From assembly GCA_905187695.1 (NCBI GenBank), contig CAJJIY010000005.1, forward strand, positions 8,911-72,910: a DNA stretch of 64,000 nt, read 5' to 3'. Positions within the stretch are counted from its first letter, which is position 1; every line of letters starts with the position of its first letter. Origin of the DNA: an uncultured Eubacteriales bacterium (GTDB lineage: Bacteria; Bacillota; Clostridia; Oscillospirales; CAG-272). This document shows, one piece after another, positions 7,515-16,272 of the stretch. The translations under genes and the position numbers were made by a program. The notes beneath the pieces were generated by a model, which had not been told where the DNA came from, did not search any database, and worked only from the letters and a program-made list of their open reading frames with translations.

Positions 7515-10361
7515 ATGAAAAAGCATTTTCGCATTGCGCTGCTTGCGGTTTTGACTGTCCTCATGGTCGGCCTTCTGGCACTGGCGGTCTGCGCCGCGGA
7601 GCCCGCGGAGCCCGCAGATACCGATTTTTATGAGGTTCTGGATGCCGAAGGTACGCATATCGAGTACAAAGCAACCTTAAAAGATGCGGTTGCCGTGTGT
7701 GAGGCAAACGGAACTTACACGATTAAACTTTTAAAAGATGCAACCGAATCTTCGGTTGCAAACCTGAAAGTTGCGGGCGTTACCGTGACACTGGATGGTA
7801 ATGGCCACACGATTCAGATGAATAAGAATTTTGCGGTCACCAAAGCTGTCAATCTGACCATCAAAAATGTCACGATTTCAGCGGCCGACGCGGGCGCAAA
7901 ATGGTTGTATGTGACTCAGGGTGCGGTCGGCGCTACGATTACAATCGAAAGCGGTACATACAGTGGCCTGCTTGACAATGTGAGCGCCTCAATGACGATC
8001 AAAGGCGGTTCTTTCTCTGCTTCGGATGTGTGGTTGGCCATCGGTGCAAAGGCGAACGCTGCCACTGTGACGATCGAAAACGGCGAGTTTAATGGAAAAC
8101 TGACAAACGACAGCGCAACGCTTGTCATCAAGGGCGGCGTCTTCAGATCCAGCGGTACATGGAAGACCGTGGATGGGAGTGAGGCGCACAATCCGCTTCA
8201 GGAGCCGCTGTTCCAGCCGAATGGCACATGGCTGAGCATCAGCAAAGTGACTTTCGGTGTGAATGTTACGATTGAAAACGGTACTTTTTATGGCGAACTG
8301 AACAATGACGGTGCAGTGCTGGAGATTTCGGGCGGTACTTTTTATGCGCCCGGCTCGTGGGCTGATGTCGTTGACCCCGTTTTGAATGTAGTTACCGATC
8401 AGAGATATTCTACCACCGGCAACTGGCTTACCATTGGTATCGGTACTGTTGCTCCGAATCCCGAAGAAGGCCAAACGGCTTTGGAAGATGCTCTTTCGAC
8501 AATTAAGAACGGTACTTTCTACGGTTGCGTTTGCGGCGGCGGCGGCCCCATTACCATCCTGGGCGGCACCTTTACGAGCAATTACGCCACTGTGCGTAAT
8601 GCTGAAACAAAAGAGGCGGCGAGCAGTTCTTTTGTTCAGATTAAGGGCGGTACCTTCACAACGACCGGTGACGCCTGCATCCTGATCTTTAACGGTTCGT
8701 TCTCCAAGCAGGCCGACGCGCGTCCGGACAAAGCCTGTGTTGTGATCGATGGTGGCACATTCATCGGCGGAAGCGGCGGTGTGCTGGACATTCAGGGCAC
8801 GCCCTATTTCACCCTCATGAGAGATGTGCTGAATGCCAAAGGCGACTACACCCTGGAAGAGGCGCGCACGCTGATCGAGGAAAAATGCCCGGGCCCGTTC
8901 TACAGTGTTGTGGTCAATGACGCCGAAATGATCAATGAGACCAACGGCGGAAACTCAAACATTTTCTGGGTCCGTAATGATTCCTGGAACTGCACGCTGA
9001 TCATCAACGACGGCACTTTCACGCACAGAAACGGTAGCCGTGGCGGCTTTAATGCGGCCGGTGCGAAAATCATTATCAACGGCGGCGAATTCTCCTCGGA
9101 TGTGAAAATTGTTTCCGCACACGATGGTGACTGCTGCTCTCCCATTGAGATCAACGGTGGTACCTTTACGGCGCTCAAGTCGGCTTATGTGCTTTTGCTG
9201 ACCAGCGGCATTCCGATCGACACGACCAAATATGCGCTTACCATGATTCTGCCCGAACTTCACGGCCAAGCGCTCATTACTGGCGGCACTTTCTACAGCG
9301 AAGCTAAATACTGCATTTCCTTTGGCGATCAGGCTTCCTTTAGTGACCGGACTTTGACTATTACTGGCGGTACGTTCTCTTCTGGCGGTGATGCGGTCAT
9401 CCGCGTCCGCCCGAAGACGGAGGGTGATGTCCTGCCGATTCTGAATATCAAGGGCGGCGTTTTCAGACTCCTGAAGGGCGACAGCACCGATGCCGCGCTG
9501 ATTTATGACAAAGATAACGCAGCTTTCAACCTTATCATTGAGGGCGGTACCTTCATTGACGAGCGCAAGGGCAACAAGGCCATTATCAGCACGATCAGCT
9601 CCGGAACGACCTGCAATCTGACCGTTACAGGCGGTATCTTCCTGGTGGAGGGCGAGGATCAGGATTACTTCTTCAACACCAAATCGATTAAATCCAACAT
9701 GGATGCTGATTTTGCTCCGGTCTATCAGTATGAAGGCAAAGAATACTTCATGTTCTTTATCTTCCCGCTGAAAACCGACACAAAGGTCAGCCCCACGCAG
9801 ACCGTTGTGGCCCGTGTGGATGCCGAAAATCCAGGTATCCGCTTTGAAACCACTTTCCCGAAGGCTCAACTGGACGCTCTGAAGGAGAAGTTCGGTGCGG
9901 ATGCAGTGTTCTCCTACGGTACGATCGTTATGACGATGAACACGCTCTTTGATGTCAAGGGAGCCACGCACGAAGCGCTCAAGGCCTATGCCGCAACGAA
10001 GGAAAAGACCGATTCGCAGATCTTTGTGGATATTCCCGCGGTAAAAGGCATTGTTCAGCAGGAAAACGGCGATGTGCTCATTCGTGCTTCGCTGGTCAAG
10101 ATCAAAGATGCTCACACCACGCAGTTTGTAATTGGTCTTGCCTATATCAAGGTGACGGTCGGTGAAACGGTAACCTATGTGTATACGGATGCTTCTCCGT
10201 CCGGCAACTGCTCCACGATGAGAGGCGTTGCCAACGCGGCACTCAACGATGTCAAAATGAAGGCCAATGACCGTTACAAGTTCGGTTCTGAGACCGGCAA
10301 GGGCTTCTCGCCTTACTCCAAGGCACAGCAGGAAGCGCTCAAGAAATTCCTTGGCGCCTGA
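7515..10361 (+). CDS. Large secreted beta-helix protein
   Basis: ATG 7515 follows AAAAGGAG and opens a signal peptide (MKKHFRIALLAVLTVLMVGL, then LALAVCA); product 948 aa. After the signal comes a cap block (FYEVLDAEG, then T-Y-T-I-K-L-L) closely resembling the N-terminal cap of the 1741-7176 protein, then about 700 residues of I-x-G-G-T-F beta-helix rungs. The C-terminal ~200 residues are a different globular module (G-I-R-F-E-T near its start, F-S-Y-G-T-I in the middle) of a type often found at the ends of clostridial surface proteins. It lacks the phosphoesterase, Ig-like and LamG-like modules of its neighbour. No anchor motif is seen. It is likely secreted and may bind polysaccharide or mucus; that role is inference only. 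Confidence 0.85.
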   Translation: MKKHFRIALLAVLTVLMVGLLALAVCAAEPAEPADTDFYEVLDAEGTHIEYKATLKDAVAVCEANGTYTIKLLKDATESSVANLKVAGVTVTLDGNGHTIQMNKNFAVTKAVNLTIKNVTISAADAGAKWLYVTQGAVGATITIESGTYSGLLDNVSASMTIKGGSFSASDVWLAIGAKANAATVTIENGEFNGKLTNDSATLVIKGGVFRSSGTWKTVDGSEAHNPLQEPLFQPNGTWLSISKVTFGVNVTIENGTFYGELNNDGAVLEISGGTFYAPGSWADVVDPVLNVVTDQRYSTTGNWLTIGIGTVAPNPEEGQTALEDALSTIKNGTFYGCVCGGGGPITILGGTFTSNYATVRNAETKEAASSSFVQIKGGTFTTTGDACILIFNGSFSKQADARPDKACVVIDGGTFIGGSGGVLDIQGTPYFTLMRDVLNAKGDYTLEEARTLIEEKCPGPFYSVVVNDAEMINETNGGNSNIFWVRNDSWNCTLIINDGTFTHRNGSRGGFNAAGAKIIINGGEFSSDVKIVSAHDGDCCSPIEINGGTFTALKSAYVLLLTSGIPIDTTKYALTMILPELHGQALITGGTFYSEAKYCISFGDQASFSDRTLTITGGTFSSGGDAVIRVRPKTEGDVLPILNIKGGVFRLLKGDSTDAALIYDKDNAAFNLIIEGGTFIDERKGNKAIISTISSGTTCNLTVTGGIFLVEGEDQDYFFNTKSIKSNMDADFAPVYQYEGKEYFMFFIFPLKTDTKVSPTQTVVARVDAENPGIRFETTFPKAQLDALKEKFGADAVFSYGTIVMTMNTLFDVKGATHEALKAYAATKEKTDSQIFVDIPAVKGIVQQENGDVLIRASLVKIKDAHTTQFVIGLAYIKVTVGETVTYVYTDASPSGNCSTMRGVANAALNDVKMKANDRYKFGSETGKGFSPYSKAQQEALKKFLGA

Positions 10362-10377
10362 TTAAACATTTAACCCT

Positions 10378-10414
10378 GAAACGGGCTGTTGCAAACGCAA
10401 CAGCCCGTTTTTTC
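10378..10414 (+). terminator. Intrinsic terminator
   Basis: Perfect 12-bp stem 10381-10392/10397-10408, loop AAAC, then a T-tract. Confidence 0.92.
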
Positions 10415-10460
10415 CTTACCTGAAAAATTCGGCAAGGTTCTCCTGAATTTTCCAATTTCT

Positions 10461-10489
10461 GAATAAGAGCGTCCTTTTTCGGTTATTCT
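10461..10489 (+). promoter_or_regulatory. Possible sigma-F forespore promoter of spoIIR
   Basis: GAATA (10461-10465) lies 15 nt before GGTTATTCT (10481-10489). This fits the sigma-F pattern GYATA / GGnnAnnnT except for one -35 base, and no sigma-A promoter is seen here. Known biology (spoIIR is a sigma-F target) supports it; the site itself is inference. Confidence 0.4.
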
Positions 10490-10522
10490 TTCTGTATCCA
10501 AAAGATGATGGAGGAACTTGTC

Positions 10523-11134
10523 ATGCGCAAAACTTTAGGATTTCTGATGGCAATCATGCTTTTGCTTGCCGCCTTTTTGATTATACCGATTCACGGTGAA
10601 GCGGCTATTTATGACAGCGTCATACGGTTGCATATTCTTGCAAATTCAGACAGTGAGGAAGATCAGGCGTTGAAACTGACAGTCCGGGATGCGCTGCTTG
10701 TTAAAATCAGCGCAATGCTTGAAAATACAAAAACGCGCGAAGAGGCCGCCGAGGTAATCGGCGCTTCACTGGAGGAATTGCGTGAAAACGCAAAAGAAAC
10801 ACTGAAAAAGGCGGAGTCCGATGCAGATGTAAGCGTCCGTCTTTGCTATGAAAAATATCCCACGCGCTATTACGAAACGCTGGCTTTTCCCGCCGGGGAA
10901 TATCTTTCTCTTCAGGTCCGGATCGGAGAGGCCGCCGGGAAGAATTGGTGGTGCGTACTGTTTCCTCCGCTTTGCCTTTCGGCGGCAACTTCTGAAAACG
11001 AGACGGAAATGGCTTTCCTTTCTGCCGGATTGACCGAGGAACAATATAAGATCATTACGGACAGCGATTCGCCGCGTTATAAACTTCGTTTTAAAATTCT
11101 TGAAATTGCGGAAGAAGCATTGGACGGAAAGTAA
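10523..11134 (+). CDS. spoIIR: Stage II sporulation protein R
   Basis: SpoIIR is secreted from the forespore into the intermembrane space, where it triggers SpoIIGA to cleave pro-sigma-E in the mother cell. ATG 10523 is preferred over in-frame ATGs at 10505 and 10508 because GGAGG lies at 10510-10514; product 203 aa, normal for the family. An N-terminal hydrophobic segment (about residues 3-22) is followed by the family hallmarks VIRLHILANSDSEEDQ near residue 33 and GKNWWCVLFPPLC near residue 135. It stands alone between terminators. Its partners spoIIGA-sigE and the sigma-F operon lie further right in this window. Confidence 0.95.
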   Translation: MRKTLGFLMAIMLLLAAFLIIPIHGEAAIYDSVIRLHILANSDSEEDQALKLTVRDALLVKISAMLENTKTREEAAEVIGASLEELRENAKETLKKAESDADVSVRLCYEKYPTRYYETLAFPAGEYLSLQVRIGEAAGKNWWCVLFPPLCLSAATSENETEMAFLSAGLTEEQYKIITDSDSPRYKLRFKILEIAEEALDGK

Positions 11135-11264
11135 ACGGGTTCTTTTTCGTTCTTTCCTCTCGTAAAATAAAAGTGGGAGAGGAAGCACCATTTTAAAAAC
11201 GATCATTTTATGGCATTCTCCCGAAAACGGCAGCTGTTATTGAACGGCACTTAAAGGGGGAAAA

Positions 11265-12251
11265 ATGAAGATTCGGATCGGTATTTTCGGATATGGAAAT
11301 CTTGGACGCGCGGCGGCGTTTGCAGTACGCGCACAGGAGGATATGACGCTGGCGGGAGTTTTCAGCCGTCGCGATCCCGAAATGATTCCGGACAAAGTGC
11401 CGGATGTTCCTTTTTTTCCGGCAACGATGCTTTTTGGCGAAAATACGCCCACAAAAATGGATGTATTACTGCTTTGCGGCGGCAGCGCACAAGATTTGCC
11501 GGCGCAAACGCCGGTGCTGGCCAGGCGCTTTTGCGTCATTGACAGTTTTGATACACATGCGGCCGCCTTGGCGCATTTTTTGAGGGTTGAAGCGGCCGCA
11601 CGCGCCGGCGATCGGCTTGCGTTTGTTTCGGTTGGCTGGGATCCGGGTCTCTTTTCGCTTTTCCGTGCCCTTTCACAGGCCGTACTGCCATCGGGAGAAA
11701 GCTATACTTTTTGGGGATACGGCGTCAGTCAGGGTCATTCGGAAGCGATCCGGCATTTGTCGGGAGTCAAAGCCGCGCGTGCTTATACAATTCCTTGCGA
11801 ATCTATGCTTGCGCAGGTCTCGGCCGGAGAGAGACCTGCACCGGCCCGGATGCTGCACCATCGGCTTTGTTTTGTGGTGGCTGAGGATGGCGCAAATCAA
11901 GCGGAGATTGTCCGGGAAATTCAGGCTATCCCGCATTATTTCAAGGATGATGAGACCGAGGTGCGTTTTGTCACTCCGGAAACATTTCTTCGTGAACACA
12001 GCGCGCTGCCACACGCAGGCCATGTCATCCGGAACGGTGTCTGTGCGCAGGAAGCGGCGAGTGCTCAAATGCGATTCGATCTTGCGCTGGCTTCCAACCC
12101 TGCCTTTACCGGTTCGATCTTGGTGGCCTATGCGCGTGCACTTTTCCGCCTTTATCAACGCGGGGAGCGTGGCTGTCGTACAGTACTGGATGTTCCGCCG
12201 GCGCTTCTTTTACCTATGAGCGCAGATGACGCACGCAAAAAATTTTTATAA
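11265..12251 (+). CDS. ddh: meso-diaminopimelate D-dehydrogenase
   Basis: The enzyme reversibly aminates tetrahydrodipicolinate to meso-diaminopimelate with NADPH, a one-step shortcut in lysine and peptidoglycan precursor synthesis. The 328-aa length matches the family. The N-terminal Rossmann motif GIFGYGNLGRAA binds NADP. The signature region FVSVGWDPGLFSLFR, the following WGYGVSQGHSEAIR and the later HAGHVIRNG identify Ddh rather than other dehydrogenases. The start follows AAAGGGGG at 11252-11259. It appears monocistronic, with no other lysine genes near it. Confidence 0.95.
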   Translation: MKIRIGIFGYGNLGRAAAFAVRAQEDMTLAGVFSRRDPEMIPDKVPDVPFFPATMLFGENTPTKMDVLLLCGGSAQDLPAQTPVLARRFCVIDSFDTHAAALAHFLRVEAAARAGDRLAFVSVGWDPGLFSLFRALSQAVLPSGESYTFWGYGVSQGHSEAIRHLSGVKAARAYTIPCESMLAQVSAGERPAPARMLHHRLCFVVAEDGANQAEIVREIQAIPHYFKDDETEVRFVTPETFLREHSALPHAGHVIRNGVCAQEAASAQMRFDLALASNPAFTGSILVAYARALFRLYQRGERGCRTVLDVPPALLLPMSADDARKKFL

Positions 12252-12259
12252 ATGAAACA

Positions 12260-12293
12260 GACGGCATCTCCCTTTGCGGGTGATGCCGTCTTG
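12260..12293. terminator. Hairpin between convergent genes
   Basis: 9-bp stem 12260-12268/12282-12290 between ddh (+) and the glutaminase-family gene (-). The T-tracts are weak; it may serve both sides. Confidence 0.6.
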
Positions 12294-12309
12294 ATCTTTA
12301 TGTGGTTTT

Positions 12310-14202
12310 TTATTTCTTTTTGCACCGATACATCAAAAGCTGCATGAAGAGCCCTCCCTGCACCGAACGATGCTGAAAGCTGACTTCGCGGGCCGAAACC
12401 GTGTCAAACCAGTCGGTCAGCGGCACGCGCGATTCCGAATCGTTGTAAGCTTGCCAGAGCGGCGCAATAAAACTTTCAAAATCTGCTTTGTTTTCGGTCA
12501 TAGCGGCCACCCAGATCCACCAGTCGGATTTGGTATAATCGGCACGGCTGTCCAGCGGTAATCCATAGGCGTTGAAATGTTTCCGGTTGTTTTGAAGTTC
12601 CGCTTTCCTGAATTCGTCCGGAAAAAGCCCGGTGTTCCACAATTTGTCCCAGACCATATTATATTTCATGGCAAAAGTTCCGGGGCGGTCAAAAGCAAGG
12701 CGGGATTCGCCGGTTTCATCCAAAGCGTTTTCCATCCAGTGAGCGGCCATTTCTTTGGCTTTCTGATGATAGTCTATGGCCGCCTTTTCGTCATTGTTCA
12801 TCCGGCAAAGAACCGACATTCCCATAATTCCCATGATGGCCTTGAGCGACAGATTACAGTTGTGCGCCAGGTGGCCCGCAAAGTCATCCGTGCAAAGCTG
12901 GTTTTCGGGGTCTGCGCCGTATTTCAGAAGATAACCGCACCACTTTTTCAGCGTGTCTATGTGCGAGCGCGCAAAATCGATCGAGCCGGTGGTAATTGCT
13001 ACGGCCGCTTCCATGATTAGCATGTTACCGCACTCTTCCACGGGCATTTGCATTTCCGGCGCGTTGTTTCCGTAGACCTGCCCGTTCAGCAGCGGATACT
13101 GACCGACATCGTGCGGTGCAAACGAAAATTGCCATGCGTCGGAGAGCGCATAACGATAGATCGGGCGCAACATTCCCTTGATCAGTTCCGGGTCATAGAG
13201 CAGAAACATCGGGCAGGAAGGATAGCTGATATCCACGGTCGCGGCGCATCCGTTGCTGAAACATTCCTTGGAGATGAAAAGAATTTCGCCGTTTTCATCC
13301 AGAACCAGTTTGTGTGCGGCAATGACCTGACGGCAAGCAAGCGCGAGCAGTTCGGCATATTTGGAGCCGCCCGCGGCTTTGGCGTCCCGGCAGAGTTTCT
13401 GGGAAAAACGGTCGCACAGAGCCTTCACTTTTTCATATTCTCCGGCGGCCTCGGCAATGGCGGCCTCAATGCTCATGCCGTCTTTGCGCCAAAAAGAACG
13501 AAGCGGCTTTCCAAAGTATTCTATACTTTCAATATCGTCATAGGCAAAAAGAAACAGCACCTTTGTGTCGGGATCAGCTGCAGTTTCGGCCTCAATATTC
13601 CGGCCGTGATAGGATTTTTCCCTCAATGCAGGATTTGGCGCGGCCACGGCTAAGTAAAAATAGCCCCAGTCAATGCGCACATCGTCTCCGCTCTGATGGA
13701 GCGGCTTTTGCACACTGTTACCCATCCGGATGGCGCGGATATCCGGCGCAATCTGTACTTCGTCAACGGTGACGGGGCTTTGCCCCGCGTGATTCAGGCA
13801 AAGCGTTTCTCTGGCGAGGATATTAAAACGGACCTTGTGCGCTTTTCCGTCCTTCACCGAATAAGAGAGACAGAGATAAGAGACCGGGCGGGTGAGCCGG
13901 TGATAATCTTTCGGCAGCAAGGGTGTGGTAAATGCGGCGCGAAGCACAATTTCATCATTTTCCAGAACCACGGTTGTTGTCAGTGCGTCAATATCAAGAG
14001 AGATCTGTCGCATTTTGTGAAGATCGCGGTGATAACCGAAGAAAGAATAGGGCTTTCCGTCGACCGTTACAATACCCAGTAACTGATTGGGTTTGCCCGT
14101 CCAGTGAATAGTTGGAGCGGTGTTCAGCGTTGTAGTGGGCGACCAGACCGAAAAATAGGGGTCTACTGTGATGAGCGGAATGGCAGGTGCGCGCAGCTTC
14201 AT
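12310..14202 (-). CDS. Glutaminase A-like (DUF4964/DUF5127/DUF4965/DUF1793) protein
   Basis: The 630-aa product begins MKLRAPAIPLITVDPYFSVW, the typical opening of the GtaA-type family, followed by T-I-H-W-T-G and the V-D-G-K block. The middle holds the all-alpha DUF4965/DUF1793 region with W-Q-F-S-F-A-P-H-D-V-G-Q-Y-P around residue 350 and further helical-barrel repeats to the end. Characterised fungal relatives hydrolyse glutamine; the true substrate of bacterial members is uncertain and the fold resembles alpha/alpha-toroid glycosidases. There is no signal peptide, so it is probably cytoplasmic. ATG 14202 sits 9 nt after GAGG; a TTG at 14211 is possible but too close to that site. It is a single gene convergent with ddh. 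Confidence 0.78.
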   Translation of the reverse strand: MKLRAPAIPLITVDPYFSVWSPTTTLNTAPTIHWTGKPNQLLGIVTVDGKPYSFFGYHRDLHKMRQISLDIDALTTTVVLENDEIVLRAAFTTPLLPKDYHRLTRPVSYLCLSYSVKDGKAHKVRFNILARETLCLNHAGQSPVTVDEVQIAPDIRAIRMGNSVQKPLHQSGDDVRIDWGYFYLAVAAPNPALREKSYHGRNIEAETAADPDTKVLFLFAYDDIESIEYFGKPLRSFWRKDGMSIEAAIAEAAGEYEKVKALCDRFSQKLCRDAKAAGGSKYAELLALACRQVIAAHKLVLDENGEILFISKECFSNGCAATVDISYPSCPMFLLYDPELIKGMLRPIYRYALSDAWQFSFAPHDVGQYPLLNGQVYGNNAPEMQMPVEECGNMLIMEAAVAITTGSIDFARSHIDTLKKWCGYLLKYGADPENQLCTDDFAGHLAHNCNLSLKAIMGIMGMSVLCRMNNDEKAAIDYHQKAKEMAAHWMENALDETGESRLAFDRPGTFAMKYNMVWDKLWNTGLFPDEFRKAELQNNRKHFNAYGLPLDSRADYTKSDWWIWVAAMTENKADFESFIAPLWQAYNDSESRVPLTDWFDTVSAREVSFQHRSVQGGLFMQLLMYRCKKK

Positions 14203-14450
14203 TTCATTCAACCTCGTTCATAAAGAATTATATCCGGCAACGATACAAATTTATTATATCGAAAATACGGCGGTTGTCAATAGCGAATGGTGAGCATGAT
14301 TCTGTTTTTGAAAAGTCGGAAATGGTCGGGGAATTAGTGAAAATAAAAAATATAAAAGAAGAAAAAACAAATTTAATATTGGAAAATAATATATAAAAAA
14401 TAGAATTTTTAAAAAATTGTCAGTTTTTGCGGAAATTTTGCTTTTTAGAA
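14203..14450. other. AT-rich divergent intergenic region
   Basis: About 250 bp of very AT-rich sequence between the divergent glutaminase-family gene and mscL. I see no gene in it; it presumably carries the promoter of the minus-strand gene. Confidence 0.5.
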
Positions 14451-14479
14451 TTGACAAAGAGCCCCCCGAGTGCTATAGT
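14451..14479 (+). promoter_or_regulatory. Sigma-A promoter of mscL
   Basis: TTGACA (14451-14456), 17-bp spacer, TATAGT (14474-14479). Confidence 0.85.
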
Positions 14480-14523
14480 AATGATAAGAGTGCTTAATAT
14501 CAGAAAGGAAAGGACGAAAGACA

Positions 14524-15144
14524 ATGGGAAAAGAAGACATGGCGGTGTTGGAAGAACGGATCAAAAACGGCGAACGCGCCGAAAAAGAAAGAAAGGCAAA
14601 GGAAATGAAGAAAAAAATCAAAAAGAAGGGCGATGGATTTTTTAAGGATTTCCGGAAATTTATCACAAAGGGCAATGTGTTGGATCTGGCGGTTGCCGTG
14701 GTCATCGGCAATGCTTTCAACGCGATCGTCAACGGGCTTGTAAAGTTCATTATCAACCCGGTCATTTCGGTTCTGACCGGCGGCGTAAGTCTGGATGGCT
14801 GGAAAACCGTGCTGGTGGAAGAAACCGAAACCAAAGCTGAGGTGGCCATTTTCTGGGGTGAGTGGATCATGACGATCTTCAATTTCCTTATTATCGCGTT
14901 GTGCATTTTCACAGCGGTCCGCATGATTAATAAGGCCACCAATGTGTTGCGCTACAAGGAACTGGAAGAAGAAAAAGCTGCAGCCGAGAAGAAAAAGGCC
15001 GAGGAAGAAGCGAAGAAATTGGCAGAAGAGGCCGCGGCCAAAGCGGCGGCTGAAGAAGCGGCGCGCAAGGAAGCGGCGCTGGAGCAGTTTTACCGCAATG
15101 TCGAGCGGCAAACCGCCCTGCTGGAAGAGATTTCAAAGAAATAA
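14524..15144 (+). CDS. mscL: Large-conductance mechanosensitive channel with N- and C-terminal extensions
   Basis: MscL opens a wide pore under membrane tension to vent solutes during osmotic downshock. The core is recognisable: F-R-K-F-I-T-K-G-N-V-L-D-L-A at about residues 41-54, first membrane helix VVIGNAFNAIVNGLVKFIIN, G-G-V-S linker, then a second helix with EWIMTIFNFLIIALCIF. Unusually, about 37 charged, Lys/Glu-rich residues precede the core, and after the second helix comes a roughly 60-residue Ala/Glu/Lys coiled coil (about 147-190), making 206 aa against the usual 120-150. The start follows GAAAGGAAAGG. It is flanked by its own promoter and terminator. Confidence 0.9.
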   Translation: MGKEDMAVLEERIKNGERAEKERKAKEMKKKIKKKGDGFFKDFRKFITKGNVLDLAVAVVIGNAFNAIVNGLVKFIINPVISVLTGGVSLDGWKTVLVEETETKAEVAIFWGEWIMTIFNFLIIALCIFTAVRMINKATNVLRYKELEEEKAAAEKKKAEEEAKKLAEEAAAKAAAEEAARKEAALEQFYRNVERQTALLEEISKK

Positions 15145-15157
15145 TAAAATAATTTTC

Positions 15158-15193
15158 AAAATGCCGGTCGTCTTTTGCGATGATCGGCATTTT
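15158..15193 (+). terminator. Intrinsic terminator of mscL
   Basis: AAAATGCCG (15158-15166) pairs with CGGCATTTT (15185-15193), with further inner pairing, followed by C and four T residues. Confidence 0.85.
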
Positions 15194-15333
15194 CTTTTGT
15201 ATATGCGTCATGCGTCAGTGGAAAAGAGGAATTTCCGGTGTTCTCATGGGCGGGACCGGTCGCATTTTGCCTTTTTGCGGCATATTCTGTCAATGCGGGG
15301 AATCTCCGCAATAAGCATAAAGGAAGGCATTTG

Positions 15334-16158
15334 ATGATGGCTACCATTACCAATCAGGGCACTCTGTTGTATACGCCTGCGGGCGGCACACAGGTTTCTC
15401 TGAATTCCAATACCACCAGCACGGAACTGGATATCACCTACGGATTGGATGTTCAGCACGGCGTCACCCCCAGCACCTATACACCGGGCGATACGGTGCT
15501 TTATACCGTGCTTCTCAAAAATACCGGCACCGGAACGCTTTACGCGCCGCAGATCAGCGTGGATCTTGCAGGCGGTGCGCTTTCTTACACGGAAGGCAGT
15601 GCGGTGGCTTTCCAGTCGGGCACGAACGATGTGGTCCCAATTCCGGTTACGGTCACGCCGAACGGTTCCGGGGTGATATTCGGATTCAACACCACCCTGC
15701 CTGAAGGCGGTCTGATTTATCTCAACTACAACGCAACGGTCGCGGCCGGCAGCACCGGAAACCTGGTTTCTACCGCAACCGGTACGGCCAACGAAGGCTC
15801 CGTGACCGGCACGGCCACGAGCGACAGCGACACGGCCACGATCACACTGACGCTTCTTTCGTTGACCAAAACCGCGCCGGCGAGCGCCAATGTCGGCGAT
15901 ACGATCTCCTATGTTTTCACCATGCGCAATAACTCTACCGGCGCGATCGCGATGGATCGCCTGAGTGATCAGTTGCCCGCCAATTTCACTTTCGGCAGTG
16001 TCACGCTGACTGTGGGCGGAACGCCGGTTGCACTGACGGAGGGCACCGATTATTCCGTGACCACCGGCAATCTCTTCACGCTTTCTCCTGCGGCGGCTGT
16101 CAGCATTCCCGCCGGCGGGAATGCGATCCTGACCGTGACCGGTACAATCACGGCCTGA
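15334..16158 (+). CDS. DUF11-repeat protein without signal peptide
   Basis: The predicted product (274 aa from ATG 15334; 15337 is also possible, both after AGGAAGG) starts MMATITNQGTLLYTPAGG. Two DUF11-type beta-sandwich modules follow: residues about 30-150 with Y-T-P-G-D-T-V-L-Y-T-V-L-L-K-N and about 170-274 with VGDTISYVFTMRNNS. DUF11 domains are typical of extracellular or spore-surface adhesive proteins, yet no signal peptide or membrane segment is visible, so it is either cytoplasmic, assembled on the spore, or exported another way. It is monocistronic. Thr, Gly and Ala dominate, with no Cys. Confidence 0.75.
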   Translation: MMATITNQGTLLYTPAGGTQVSLNSNTTSTELDITYGLDVQHGVTPSTYTPGDTVLYTVLLKNTGTGTLYAPQISVDLAGGALSYTEGSAVAFQSGTNDVVPIPVTVTPNGSGVIFGFNTTLPEGGLIYLNYNATVAAGSTGNLVSTATGTANEGSVTGTATSDSDTATITLTLLSLTKTAPASANVGDTISYVFTMRNNSTGAIAMDRLSDQLPANFTFGSVTLTVGGTPVALTEGTDYSVTTGNLFTLSPAAAVSIPAGGNAILTVTGTITA

Positions 16159-16165
16159 TTTTCCG

Positions 16166-16193
16166 GCTCCGGGGCGTTTGCCCCGGAGCTTTT
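16166..16193 (+). terminator. Intrinsic terminator of the DUF11 gene
   Basis: Perfect 10-bp stem 16166-16175/16180-16189, loop GTTT, four T residues, immediately upstream of the next promoter. Confidence 0.9.
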
Positions 16194-16195
16194 CC

Positions 16196-16224
16196 TTGAC
16201 AGCGCCCGGAATATATGATATGAT
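16196..16224 (+). promoter_or_regulatory. Sigma-A promoter
   Basis: TTGACA (16196-16201), 17 bp, TATGAT (16219-16224). Confidence 0.85.
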
Positions 16225-16272
16225 GAAAAAGCAATGAGATAAACCGCTCAGTGGAAAGAAGGAGGCCGGAAA

